Positions 35,251-44,400 of a stretch of DNA of 64,000 nt are shown here, one piece after another. Numbering within the stretch: position 1 is the stretch's first letter; every line of letters starts with the position of its first letter. The DNA comes from an uncultured archaeon (GTDB lineage: Archaea; Thermoproteota; EX4484-205; JAAOZP01). Under the pieces are notes generated by a model. That model made no database searches. It saw only the letters and a list, made by a program, of their open reading frames with translations, and was not told the origin of the DNA. The stretch covers positions 1 through 64,000 of the forward strand of contig CALIBN010000029.1 of assembly GCA_938045545.1 (NCBI GenBank), given 5' to 3'. The position numbers were made by a program, and so were the translations under genes.

Positions 35251-35514
35251 TCAGCCGTAAGTAAAGAAGACAGTTAAAAAGATCAAAATCAAGGTGAGTA
35301 TGATCGCGAGTACGAGCAGCATCCTGGCTGTCTTAGGGTCTGAAGCAAGGACTATTGGGATTGGGCCTATCATCACCACAGCCCCACCGTGCTTCTCAAC
35401 CTCTGCATCTTTCTGCTTGAGAGCGCGTAGAAGCTCCATGAAAACAGCTATAAAAACGAGTAGAAAGCCCGCCAAAACTAGGAGCATAGCGACCAGGGTC
35501 AACGGTGGACTCAT
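35251..35514 (-). CDS. DUF131 small membrane protein
   Basis: This 87-residue protein has an N-terminal membrane helix, a short charged stretch, the family core 'HGGAVVMIGPIPIVLASD' and a second helix. It is a paralogue of the next gene. Its ATG lies six bases after the Hsp20 stop, so the two are probably co-transcribed. The family has no known function. Confidence 0.78.
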   Translation of the reverse strand: MSPPLTLVAMLLVLAGFLLVFIAVFMELLRALKQKDAEVEKHGGAVVMIGPIPIVLASDPKTARMLLVLAIILTLILIFLTVFFTYG

Positions 35515-35520
35515 ATGGGT

Positions 35521-36108
35521 CTACTCTATCGGTATCTCCTCGCCCTTCTTCTCCTTCCTGATCCTGTTCAGAGTTACTTCGAGAATACCGTTCTTGTAGC
35601 TGGCCTTAGCCGTTTTCGGATCAACCTCCTCAGGCAGCTCAACATCCTTACTGTACTTTCTCTTCTCAGACTCAGCCCGTATTGAAAGAGTTTTTCCGAC
35701 AACGTTCAGCTTAATGTCCTGCTTATCCACGCCAGGCACCTCCGCTATGACTTTAATCTTGTCCTCCTCGGTGATAACGTCCACCAGTGGCTCAGCCGCC
35801 TCCTTGACTTCAAGAGGCTTCACGGGCGATACTTTACGCTTAACGTTTCCAAACTCCCTTACGATAGGCTTACCGTCAGGGCCTATTCTGACGGAGTAAC
35901 CGTATATGAAGGGTCCGTACTCCCTCTTCACGCTACCATCCGGAAGCTTTTCCTCCCTAACGAGGTCCTTAGGAAACTTCTCCTCAAAGCCTTTGAAGAG
36001 GTCGAAGAAATCCTCCTCGAAGGGCGATGCACTGAAGGCTCTCCGCATCATTCTCCTCAAATCCTTCTCAAGCTTTTCAAACCAGTCCTCAAACCAGTCT
36101 TCGGACAT
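35521..36108 (-). CDS. Small heat-shock protein, Hsp20 family
   Basis: This protein of about 195 residues is an ATP-independent chaperone. The alpha-crystallin domain (about residues 105-195) has 'VDVITEEDKIKVIAEVPGVD' and ends in 'NGILEVTL' and an IPIE tail (I-x-I type). The N-terminal half is charged and longer than average. I place the start at 36108, because GGAGGTG lies six to seven bases before that ATG, rather than at 36117. It heads an operon with two membrane proteins. Confidence 0.9.
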   Translation of the reverse strand: MSEDWFEDWFEKLEKDLRRMMRRAFSASPFEEDFFDLFKGFEEKFPKDLVREEKLPDGSVKREYGPFIYGYSVRIGPDGKPIVREFGNVKRKVSPVKPLEVKEAAEPLVDVITEEDKIKVIAEVPGVDKQDIKLNVVGKTLSIRAESEKRKYSKDVELPEEVDPKTAKASYKNGILEVTLNRIRKEKKGEEIPIE

Positions 36109-36229
36109 TCTTAACACCTCCGTTTTAAAGCATGCTTACAGGAAGATATTAATTTTTCCCTGACGATTTCAAGCCAATATTTCTGGAGACAATGGGCTTA
36201 GAAAGGTTGTAGACATAAGGGGCCAAAGC

Positions 36230-36239
36230 TTTTATTTAA
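36230..36239 (+). promoter_or_regulatory. TATA-like box of the M42 peptidase gene
   Basis: TTTTATTTAA is centred about 27 bases before the ATG at 36261, indicating a leaderless message and excluding an in-frame TTG at 36243 as start. Confidence 0.5.
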
Positions 36240-36260
36240 CCTTTGTCAAACTCTTCCAAC

Positions 36261-37349
36261 ATGTCTGGAGAATGGATGGTTAAAGTGCTAGAGGACCTAA
36301 CAAACTCATTCGGGCCCGCTGGATATGAGAAAGAAGTTCTGTCGAAGGCGAAGAGCTACATGCAGGCCTATGCTGACGAGATTATGTCTGACAAACTTGG
36401 CTCTCTGGCTTTCGTCAAGAAAGGTGGCTCAGAGAGGCCTCGCGTCCTTCTCGCCGGCCATGTTGACGAGGTTGGCTTCGTCGTCTCAGGCATAAACGAC
36501 CAGGGCTTCCTGTCTTTCGCATCCCTCGGAGGATGGTTCGACCAGGTTCTGCTGTCAACCAGAGTCATAGTTAGGACTCAGAAGGGTGATTTAAACGGGG
36601 TTATAGCCGCGAAGCCCCCACACCTAATACCTCCGGAGGAGGCCAACAAGGTGATTACGAAGGACAACATGTTCATAGATATAGGTGCTTCCTCAGCCGA
36701 CGAGGCTAGAAACATGGGTGTTAGAATAGGAGACCCGGTTGTACCCTGCTCGAGCTTCACCATTATGAAGAATGGCGAGGTTGCGATGGGCAAGGCTTTC
36801 GACGACAGGGTTGGAGCAGCGATAGCCATGGAGGTTGTGAGAAGGCTTAGAACCGAGGGGATTCAACACCCGAACACCGTATTTGGTGCAGCCACGGTAA
36901 TGGAGGAGGTTGGCCTGAGAGGGGCTACGACGATCGCAAGCCTAGTGGATCCAGACGTGGCAATCGTGCTCGAAGTAGATATTGCCGGCGACGTCCCAGG
37001 GATACCTGCTGGACAGGCCCAGACGAAAATCGGAAGGGGGCCGTCTATAGTAGCGATGGATGCATCCATGATTCCAAATCAACCGTTGAAAAACCTGGCG
37101 ATAAGAGTTGCCGAGGAAAACAATATTCCGTATCAGCTCTCGCTGGTGGCTAGAGGCGGTACGGATGCTGGGAGGATTCACATTCATAAAGTCGGCTGCC
37201 CCAGCCTAGTTATAGGTGTTCCGACGAGACACATTCATTCAGCAGCATCAATAATGAGTCTCAGTGACGTGAGGAATGCTGTCAGGCTTGTCCTGGAGAT
37301 GGTTAAGAGGCTCGATGCGGAAACGGTAAGGAAACTTACAGAATGGTGA
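36261..37349 (+). CDS. M42-family aminopeptidase
   Basis: This protein of about 362 residues is a cytoplasmic dinuclear metallopeptidase of the TET/PfpI-like M42 group, which trims peptides. Metal motifs are 'AGHVDEVGF' near residue 62, 'FDDRVG', 'MEEVGLRG', 'LEVDIAGD' and 'THIH'-like 'RHIHS' near the end. It could process peptides taken up by the importer at 25-32 kb. The start is set by the TATA box. Confidence 0.9.
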   Translation: MSGEWMVKVLEDLTNSFGPAGYEKEVLSKAKSYMQAYADEIMSDKLGSLAFVKKGGSERPRVLLAGHVDEVGFVVSGINDQGFLSFASLGGWFDQVLLSTRVIVRTQKGDLNGVIAAKPPHLIPPEEANKVITKDNMFIDIGASSADEARNMGVRIGDPVVPCSSFTIMKNGEVAMGKAFDDRVGAAIAMEVVRRLRTEGIQHPNTVFGAATVMEEVGLRGATTIASLVDPDVAIVLEVDIAGDVPGIPAGQAQTKIGRGPSIVAMDASMIPNQPLKNLAIRVAEENNIPYQLSLVARGGTDAGRIHIHKVGCPSLVIGVPTRHIHSAASIMSLSDVRNAVRLVLEMVKRLDAETVRKLTEW

Positions 37350-37371
37350 CGCACCGACCTGTTTAAATGGT

Positions 37372-37414
37372 TTGAAGTCCCTTCGGGCCTCAATTCGTCG
37401 CCTCATGACCTCAT
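37372..37414 (-). ncRNA. Possible orphan TnpB-type scaffold fragment
   Basis: The minus strand reads ATGAGGCGACGAATTGAGG, then GCCCGAAGGGACTTCAAACC. The GGCGACGAA core and the CTTCAAACC end resemble the other scaffold-like sequences in this window (10754-10873, 46836-46886). No tnpB is next to it. It is the weakest of the set. Confidence 0.3.
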
Positions 37415-37511
37415 CACGTTAGTTTCTATGTTCGCCAAATATAAAAAGTCCGAAGAGCAGTTATACAAAAAATCCAGCTCAAGCGTGCATTATGAATCAT
37501 AGAAAGTTTAG

Positions 37512-38527
37512 GATTGCTTTAATGCTGCTCATTCTACTCGTGCGTTAAGTAATCATGAAATACTACATCTCGAGCACGGAGTGTTGCAGAAGCTCATAGA
37601 AGAAGGCATAGAAAGAGCGGGATGTAAGGCTAAGTTAAAAGATGAGGTAGGTTTATCTCAATCTGCCCTATACTGCATACTGATGAAGAAAGGGATACCA
37701 TAACTGTTGGTCACATTAAAGACTTGCTGGATTTTCTGGAGGTGCCCTATGAGAGTATAGATCTAAACATCGTCGGAATTGGCGGTCCTTCCAATTCAAT
37801 AAAATACCCGCATCTTCCGTTTACTTTGATACGTATGAGGGTGTCACGTTAATCGCAGCCGCCTTAAAAGGTGGCTGTATTTCAAAAACGGGTCGCTACT
37901 TAAGGTATGCAAATAAAGATAGAGGGAGCCTAGAAAGGGTAAAAAAAGCTGTTAAGAGGGTATTCGGTCACGTAGAACCGTACGAAACAACGGGAGGGTC
38001 CCTAATAACGATAACGTATCACTCCACCCTAATGGAAAAGGCTTTAGAAGAAGCTGGCGTTACGCCCGGTAAGAAAGCCGAACAGGAATATCATGTGCCT
38101 GAATTTATCAGAGAAGGCGATGAGGTAGTGCAGAAAGCATACCTATATCAGACCCTGATGGATGAGGGAACGTGGGAAGTATCAAAATATGGCGAGGTAT
38201 ATAGCATAAAGTATCTCCAAGCAGTATCCATTGATAAAGAACTTACCGAAGATGACAGAGTTCCTTTAGAAGTTAGAGGGGGAAGAACGCGAGTTACCTC
38301 ACCCTAGAAAGGAAGAGACGTACCACATCCACTGCATTGTTATTAATGATGAACTGGAGATGAAAATAGAGAAAGAAGCTCCCAATTTATGGAGGGTAAT
38401 AAGGCAATCTAAACCGCCCAATATGGAAGAGGAGAAAGAAATGTTTGAAAAGTTATTCGAAATAGATGTTAGACTTAGGCCTTTTATGCTCTACTACACA
38501 GAAGGACGTGGCTATCGAGTATCTTGA
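37512..38527 (+). pseudogene. Broken LAGLIDADG-like/HTH protein gene
   Basis: Successive frames form one protein-like sequence. First is a helix-turn-helix-like part ('VGLSQSALYCILMKKGI', stop at 37701), then a frame with 'GHIKDLLDFLEVPYESIDL'. Next comes a frame shift near 37800 and 'VTLIAAALKGGCISKTGRY', which resembles a first LAGLIDADG helix. The frame then stays open to 38307. A last frame ends at a TGA at 38525-38527 ('RPFMLYYTEGRGYRVS'). At least three frameshifts are needed. It may be a dead homing endonuclease or a WhiA-like regulator with an endonuclease fold. Confidence 0.5.
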
Positions 38528-38669
38528 ATATTAAGAATCAGTAGTAAAGAACAATGCCGTAGGGTTGTAGAGGGACTCGGTCTTCCTTTGCATAAACATG
38601 AAGATGGAGAATAGCTATCCTTATTGAGATGAAGATTTTTAAAGTAGTCTTTCGACATGTCAGTGAAGT

Positions 38670-39305
38670 TTGACGGTAAAGGCGGTAATACTGGACTATG
38701 ATGGAACTCTCGCGGACACAGTGGACCTTCTCTCCGAAGCGTGGTCCAGGGCGGCTAGCCTCATAGGGATAAGGGTCGACCCCAAGGATGTTGAGAGGTA
38801 CGTTGGGCTCGCAGGGCCGGAGATATCTCTTAAAATAGCCGGAGGGGACGAGGCTAGGGCTGCAGAGCTGATGAGGCTTAAAGACGAGATATACGACTCT
38901 GAATACGCGGGGAGAATGAGGCTCTTCGAGGACGTTGGGCCTTCTTTAAGCATGCTTAGGGATAGGGGGCTTAAGATAGCGGTTGCAAGCTCCCAGACTT
39001 CAAGGAGGCTTAAGAAATATCTTTCCCTCCTGGGGATTTTGAAGATGTTCGACGTGCTCGTAGGCTCAGACACTGTGGCGAGGAGGAAACCGGCTCCGGA
39101 CGTTTTCCTGAAGGCCGCTGAACTCTTGGGAGTTAAGCCCATCGAATGCTTCGCGGTTGGGGACACTTGTTTTGATTGCGAGTCAGCTAAGAACGCCGGG
39201 ATGCGCTTCATACTCGTTTCAAGGAGGGGCACTGAGTGCGAGAAAGCGGAGTTCACGGTGAAAAGCCTTAGCGAGGCCGTTTCGGTAATATTAAGCACCT
39301 CATAG
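38670..39305 (+). CDS. HAD-superfamily hydrolase, phosphoglycolate phosphatase-like
   Basis: This 211-residue phosphatase has motif I 'LDYDGTLADT' with the nucleophile Asp, motif II 'VASSQTS', the Lys in 'RRKPAPD' and motif IV 'VGDTCFDCESA'. The helical cap lies between residues 16 and 85. Such enzymes remove phosphate from small metabolites; the substrate is not evident. The TTG start is 30 bases after a TATA-like TTTTTAAAG. Confidence 0.85.
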   Translation: MTVKAVILDYDGTLADTVDLLSEAWSRAASLIGIRVDPKDVERYVGLAGPEISLKIAGGDEARAAELMRLKDEIYDSEYAGRMRLFEDVGPSLSMLRDRGLKIAVASSQTSRRLKKYLSLLGILKMFDVLVGSDTVARRKPAPDVFLKAAELLGVKPIECFAVGDTCFDCESAKNAGMRFILVSRRGTECEKAEFTVKSLSEAVSVILSTS

Positions 39306-39322
39306 CCCTGTCTTAGACGGGC

Positions 39323-39727
39323 TCACCATGATTCAACTATTAGGCCTGGAACCCTTTCAAAGTGATCCTTGTCGGCGGTCAATATGGGTTCGTTATGAGT
39401 TAAGGCTAGGCTCGCTATGATGGCATCAAGGTCGCCGATCGGCGTTCCCGCGCGTTCAAGATCATTTACAAGCTTCCCATATCTTTCACAGGAGCCAATT
39501 GAGAAATCCAACATTTCTAGTAGCGCAAGCATGTCCCTGACTTTTCTAACCTCTGCATCTCTCTTCCTAGACCTGTAAGCCCCTTTAAACAATTCACACG
39601 CTGTTATGGGAGTAGTGGACAGCCTTGTCCCGCTATCTACATATTCCTCAAGCTTCCTCTCCGCCCTTGGATCGCGTCTTAAAAGGGCGATTATGAAACT
39701 CGTGTCCAAGCAAACCATTGGATACAC
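39323..39727 (-). CDS. vapC: VapC-type PIN-domain ribonuclease toxin
   Basis: This protein of 131-134 residues has a PIN fold: 'LDTSFIIALL' with the first Asp, 'TACELFKGA' with the Glu, 'IGDLDAIIAS' with further acids and 'ILTADKDHF' at the end. It cleaves RNA when freed from its antitoxin. The frame starts at a GTG adjoining the antitoxin stop; an ATG at 39718 is the alternative. Confidence 0.9.
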   Translation of the reverse strand: MYPMVCLDTSFIIALLRRDPRAERKLEEYVDSGTRLSTTPITACELFKGAYRSRKRDAEVRKVRDMLALLEMLDFSIGSCERYGKLVNDLERAGTPIGDLDAIIASLALTHNEPILTADKDHFERVPGLIVESW

Positions 39728-39958
39728 CTACAATCCGGGTGTTCTTAATCTGACTCTCCTCCTCTCCTTGACCACATCCTCCATTATCTCGGCGAACTCC
39801 TCGTCAGGCTCAAGCGACCTAATGTAATCTAAGAGGGTGCTCTTCGTCCTCCTCTTAGCTAGCCTTAGTATCACGTCAGTGAACGATTCTTTGCCACGTT
39901 TAAGACTGGCCAATGCTCTGTATGCCTCCTCTGAGATCGTGATAGTCTTATGTCCCAC
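39728..39958 (-). CDS. vapB: VapB-type antitoxin
   Basis: This 76-residue protein has an N-terminal DNA-binding segment ('HKTITISEEAYRALASLKR') and the 'ESFTDVILRL' helix typical of archaeal VapB. The C-terminal tail should wrap the toxin. It starts at GTG and ends immediately before vapC. A palindrome between its TATA box and start probably serves autorepression. Confidence 0.87.
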   Translation of the reverse strand: MGHKTITISEEAYRALASLKRGKESFTDVILRLAKRRTKSTLLDYIRSLEPDEEFAEIMEDVVKERRRVRLRTPGL

Positions 39959-39966
39959 ACAAATGC

Positions 39967-39982
39967 ATACACATACGTGTAT
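39967..39982 (-). promoter_or_regulatory. Candidate VapBC operator palindrome
   Basis: ATACACATACGTGTAT is an inverted repeat (ATACAC/GTGTAT around ATAC). It sits between the minus-strand TATA-like TTTAAATA (39981-39990) and the vapB start, the expected place for an autoregulatory site. Confidence 0.55.
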
Positions 39983-40025
39983 TTAAATTTTATTCCTTAG
40001 ACAACTACTCATAAACCACTACCAC

Positions 40026-40039
40026 TTAGCGCGCGCTAA
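40026..40039. repeat. Palindrome TTAGCGCGCGCTAA
   Basis: A perfect 14-base palindrome between the vapB and Taw1 promoters. Related words with the GCGCGC core and flanking TTA/TAA occur in other intergenic sites at 48129-48140, 48670-48680 and 51389-51401. Meaning unknown. Confidence 0.5.
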
Positions 40040-40080
40040 CATGTCTCGCTTTCCCTCACTGTAGTTCCACTTTCACGTAA

Positions 40081-40090
40081 GTTTTAAAAG
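40081..40090 (+). promoter_or_regulatory. TATA-like box of the Taw1 gene
   Basis: GTTTTAAAAG is centred about 27 bases before the ATG at 40113, implying a leaderless message. Confidence 0.5.
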
Positions 40091-40112
40091 GTTTTATGTT
40101 AAAGTTCCATAG

Positions 40113-41051
40113 ATGCTTCCGGCGAACGTCAAGACTTTACTCGAAAAGCAGCAGTACCGGATCATCGGCAGGCACTCCGCAGTCAAGATATGTTATTGGA
40201 CAAAGGAAAGGCTAACGCACGGGAGGGCTTGCTATAAGGAGCTATGGTACGGCAACGTACAAAGTCATAGATGTATGCAGATGACCCCTCTGCTTGGTTG
40301 TAACTATCGTTGTACCTACTGTTGGCGGCTCCATTCCGGGGACAGGCCCGGTTATGTTTGGCAGGAGTATCCTGCTAGTGTTTCTGAGCTGGATGAGCCG
40401 GCTTATATAGTTGAAGAAGCCGTTAGGATGAGGAGGCTCCTACTCATAGGTTATAAGGCAAACCCAATGGTCGACCCCAAGCTCTTCGAGGAAGCCCTTA
40501 AACCATCCATGGTGACTTTCAGCCTGACGGGTGAGCCGACACTATACCCTAGGCTGGGCGAGCTGATAGGCGAGGCCCGCAAAAGGGGCATGGTGACCTA
40601 TCTTGTGACTAACGGCAGCATGCCGGAGGTCTTGGAAAGCTTAAACCCGCTTCCGGACCAGCTTTACGTCAGCATCCAGGCTTCTAACGAGGCGGTTTTC
40701 AAAAGGGTTGCGAGACCATTGGTTAAAGATGCTTGGCGAAGGTTGTTAAGGTCGTTGGAGTTGCTACCCAGCTTTAAGGGTGTTAAACGCTTGCTTCGGA
40801 TAACAATGGTTAAGGGTGTTAACGATAGTGATGCAGATGGTTACGCTAGGCTGATAAGCGTCGCTAACCCTGATTATGTTGAAGTCAAGGCTTACGAGTG
40901 GGTTGGGGAAAGCCAGTCGAGGCTTCCTAAGGATGCAATGCCATGGATGAGCGACGTGGCTTCTTTTTCCGAGAAAATAGCCAAGTCGTCAGGATACTTG
41001 AAAAGGGGGGAGTTCGAGCCGAGTGGAGTAGTGCTGCTCTCCAAAACGTGA
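40113..41051 (+). CDS. taw1: 4-demethylwyosine synthase (Taw1/TYW1-like radical SAM enzyme)
   Basis: This 312-residue enzyme forms the tricyclic base in wyosine at position 37 of tRNA-Phe. 'CNYRCTYCW' (CxxxCxxC) binds the radical SAM cluster. Upstream cysteines in 'ICYWTK', 'RACYKE' and 'HRCMQ' supply the second cluster of TYW1. 'SLTGEPTLYP' and 'VSIQAS' are further family features. Length fits archaeal Taw1. Its 3' end meets a transposon-like scaffold on the other strand. Confidence 0.9.
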   Translation: MLPANVKTLLEKQQYRIIGRHSAVKICYWTKERLTHGRACYKELWYGNVQSHRCMQMTPLLGCNYRCTYCWRLHSGDRPGYVWQEYPASVSELDEPAYIVEEAVRMRRLLLIGYKANPMVDPKLFEEALKPSMVTFSLTGEPTLYPRLGELIGEARKRGMVTYLVTNGSMPEVLESLNPLPDQLYVSIQASNEAVFKRVARPLVKDAWRRLLRSLELLPSFKGVKRLLRITMVKGVNDSDADGYARLISVANPDYVEVKAYEWVGESQSRLPKDAMPWMSDVASFSEKIAKSSGYLKRGEFEPSGVVLLSKT

Positions 41052-41052
41052 T

Positions 41053-41110
41053 TTATCACTCTCCACAACTGAAATCGGAGGCTTCCGGTTCGTCGCCCCT
41101 GGGTTTACAT
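41053..41110 (-). ncRNA. Possible orphan TnpB-type scaffold fragment
   Basis: The minus strand reads AGGGGCGACGAACCGGAAGC, then a CCTCC/GTGGAG stem around GATTTCAG, then GTGATAA. It shares the GGCGACGAACCGG core and stem position with the scaffold at the tnpB remnant (46836-46886), but its last bases are GATAA instead of TCAA. It may also act as a transcription end between the convergent Taw1 and ferredoxin genes. Confidence 0.4.
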
Positions 41111-41120
41111 GAGGCTATGT

Positions 41121-41453
41121 TTAGCGGCTGCATTCCCAGCAGAACTCTCTGTCCACATTGGTCCAGAAACTCTTGCCGCATTTCTTACATACGACCTTCC
41201 TCAAACCTTTTGACCAAGATCTCTCAGTTTTTCTGAAACCCTGGTGTCGCGGAAACTCTATTGCCTTCTTAGGGCAAAGCAGCATGCATGCTACACAGCC
41301 CTCGACACAGTTCTGCGGATTTGCCACCATCGCCTTATTGTCCACTAGTGTGAAAACATTGTGGGGGCAGAACTCTATGCATTTCGGCCTATCTAGCTCC
41401 CGACAACCGTCGCAACGATCTGGGTAAACAGTGGGGTACCAGGTTATGGTCAT
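41121..41453 (-). CDS. Ferredoxin-like protein with C-terminal zinc-ribbon-type cysteines
   Basis: This protein of about 110 residues has 'CDGCRELDRPKCIEFCP' and 'CVEGCVACMLLCP' as ligands for two iron-sulfur clusters; the first has an unusually long spacing. The C-terminal 'CKKCGKSFW' and 'CWEC' look like a zinc ribbon. The ATG at 41453 is chosen because a TATA-like TATAAAATTTTT lies about 32 bases ahead; the frame runs back into the FtsX-like gene. Partner unknown. Confidence 0.78.
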   Translation of the reverse strand: MTITWYPTVYPDRCDGCRELDRPKCIEFCPHNVFTLVDNKAMVANPQNCVEGCVACMLLCPKKAIEFPRHQGFRKTERSWSKGLRKVVCKKCGKSFWTNVDREFCWECSR

Positions 41454-41491
41454 CGGTAATTGGTCGACGCTTTCGCTTAAAAATTTTATAC

Positions 41492-44400
41492 CTATTTCTC
41501 CTTCCTGCTGTACGTCCACCGCTCTGAAACAGTGATCTTCAAAAGTTCGTCACGCAGCTCGTAAAGCATTGACTTCATCAACGCTTTATGCTCCACATAG
41601 GCATACGAGCTCCTCTCAATATTCTTAACAATCAACTCGACATTGTAGAAATCTCTGTCAGGAACATATTTAATCTCTACATCGTAATCCGCTATCCTTT
41701 CAGAAAGGCCAGAAACCGCCTTATAGCTTAAGTTCAATTTCACCCCATCCTCCCCTTTTCCATGCGAGTGGATTATAATGCCGTAGAGAGAGTAGGAATG
41801 GGATTGCGCCATATCTATGATGAGCGAGGAGAACTGCTCCAAATGCTCCTTCTTCAGCCGAATAGGGGTTGACGCTCTTTTAGAACCATCCTTCTCTGTT
41901 TTAATGTCAATTCCTCCTCTGACCAGCATTATTTTACTCGGGACTATTTTAAGAATGGCTTCTTTCGCGGGGAATGCTGAGCCGATGCCCGTAACCAGAA
42001 TGGCGATTATGAAAACCAGGAGCAGTGGTGTTAGGCTGTAGAGCTCCGTAAATATTTCCGGGCTGCTAGCGCCTATCGAATACGCCCAAGCATAGCCTAG
42101 AACATACCCTAAGCAGCCTCCCATCACCCCTATTATCAAGCCTTCGGTCAAAAATAAGTGGGTTATGAAGCTTGGAGATGCTCCCAAGCTGGACATTATT
42201 ACTGACTCCTTTCTCCGCTCATATATCGAGTTTAGCATCGCGTTTAGAATGATGAGAGAACCTATCAGTATCATCATGAGAACAGACTCCCAGCTGCCTA
42301 AAGCCATTAGGAGCGGTGCTCCAAGCTGAATGGTCTCAAGCTGTAAGCCTTTATTTATGGTTGCTGAATAAGAGGAGACAACGTCGATAGAGATGCCTGA
42401 TCCTCCGGTTGTTATGGCGCGGCTGAGCCAGTTTTTATGGGATGAGACTAGGGTCTTTAAATAGTTCTCTATTGCAACCAAGTTGGCAACAGGATAAGTC
42501 GCGATCACGGCTACGACTCGTTTAAAAGCAGGAAGGTTTCTCACAGCCTCAATATCTACCAATCCGACCACTGGGCTTGATATAATAAGCATCCTATTCC
42601 CCTCCGTCAAAAGGTTATCTTTTGTTAATCTGGATGGAGTTTGTACAGCATCCCAGTTAAGTGCTCCTATGAAGATCGGTCTGCTCCAAAGATAACTCTC
42701 CAACTCTTCTCCGCTTGGCATTTGTAGAGTAGATTTGTCGAATACTCCTGTGACATTCAAGTTTAAACCCATCACATTTAACTGGCTTGGAAAATACTGT
42801 TTTTGGAAAGACTCCTTGTCAATTAGAATACCGTTTTTAAAATCTCCTGAAAAGTTTAATCCCAGATGATTTTTCATAAAGGTGAGGTTTGCAAATATTA
42901 TTAAGCCTCCTAGCTCTTGGCTATCCGACTCCACCGGGATGGTGATGTTTAATCCTCCCGGCCCGGTTAGGTTTAACTGGCTCGAGGAAGATCCTGTTTG
43001 CAAAAACTCTAGTTCGCAGAAAGCTATGCAGATTGGCGTGTATTCCGCCATCCCAAGTTTCTCTGCGTAGAAAGCAGCCTCTTCAAGGCTCATTAAAAAC
43101 AGACCGTTGTACTTTTCTTCAAAAGTGCCTGCAGGAGTTGATATCACTACTCTTGCCAGCCAGGATTTTGAGAAAAAGATTGCTCCCTCTTCATCCCGGG
43201 TTTCTTGAATCGAGATGGCGAGTGGCACGACGGTTTTCAGAGTTATGGCTGGGACAGTTGCCATCGCTATTGTAGTAACGGTAAGTATTACTAGTGCGCC
43301 TCTAAGCCTTCTACTTTTAAGCATTCTAACCGCGGTTGATGCGGCTAGGCTGTAAATCGTGGCTGTTCCAGAGTACTTGAACATCAGCCGTGCTGTCAAA
43401 AGTAAAAGGATAATGCTTACGAGGGCTGAGGCGACTGGAAGCAGTAGGAATGGTATTCCGTGTGTGAAGTTCGATATGGACCAGAGATTTATCAATGGTT
43501 TCGGTTTCGTTGAGAAGAGTATTAGTCTTAAACCCGGATGGAATTCGAAAGCCAACAGCGAGAAGAGCGTGAAGAGAATGATAGTCAGTTTCCCGCTTCC
43601 GTTAAATATTAGGTGTGAAACAACTGCTCCCGCTATCAGAATAATTGTCAGCACGATAGGGACAATTAGCATTCCTGATGATAAGACTAGCATGCCGATA
43701 CTGCTGCCAGCTTCACAGACAAGATTAATAGCTGCTTCAAGCGGGAAAATATTTTTGTTCTCCAGTTCCTCAATATCGGTTGGCTGAATATCGTTTAAAT
43801 ATGACCTTGCCTGTTGAAGCTTTGCAGATATGTCTGGAGCATAAATCCTTGTTTCACTCAGAAACTCGCTGGCAGCTTTAATCAGGCTGTCGGTCGAGTT
43901 GAAAAGTGCTATGTAGATTTCTGGGCCGATTCTAAGGTTTTCCTCACGTAGGTTCAGGTCCATTTCAAACGGAAAGGTTAGCCGTGTCGGAGTGGATTCA
44001 AGTGTGTGAAGTTCAACCAAGTATCTGCCTGAAAGCTTTAAGCTATCCATGTTACTACGTGCTATTAGAAAGAGGCTTCCATTCCCAAAATAACTTATGT
44101 GAGTACCTGCATACTCGTCGAATACGATTCTAGCATTAAGCCTTTGAAAAGGCGACACATCAACAATATAAAGGTTCGCTAGGCCGGCCCTTAAAACTAG
44201 GTTGATGCTGATTATCCTACCCGTATTATTCACCCTGTACCATAATGTGGAATCGACATCGGGTTCCAGTCTATACGTGCTACTCAAGCCAAGCTGATCA
44301 ATATAGTAAATATAGTTCTTGCCATCAAACTTTACGTTCCAATTCCGAACCGTCCCATAGTAATCCGTCAAAACCGCTAACCTGTTTAACTGGAGACAAG

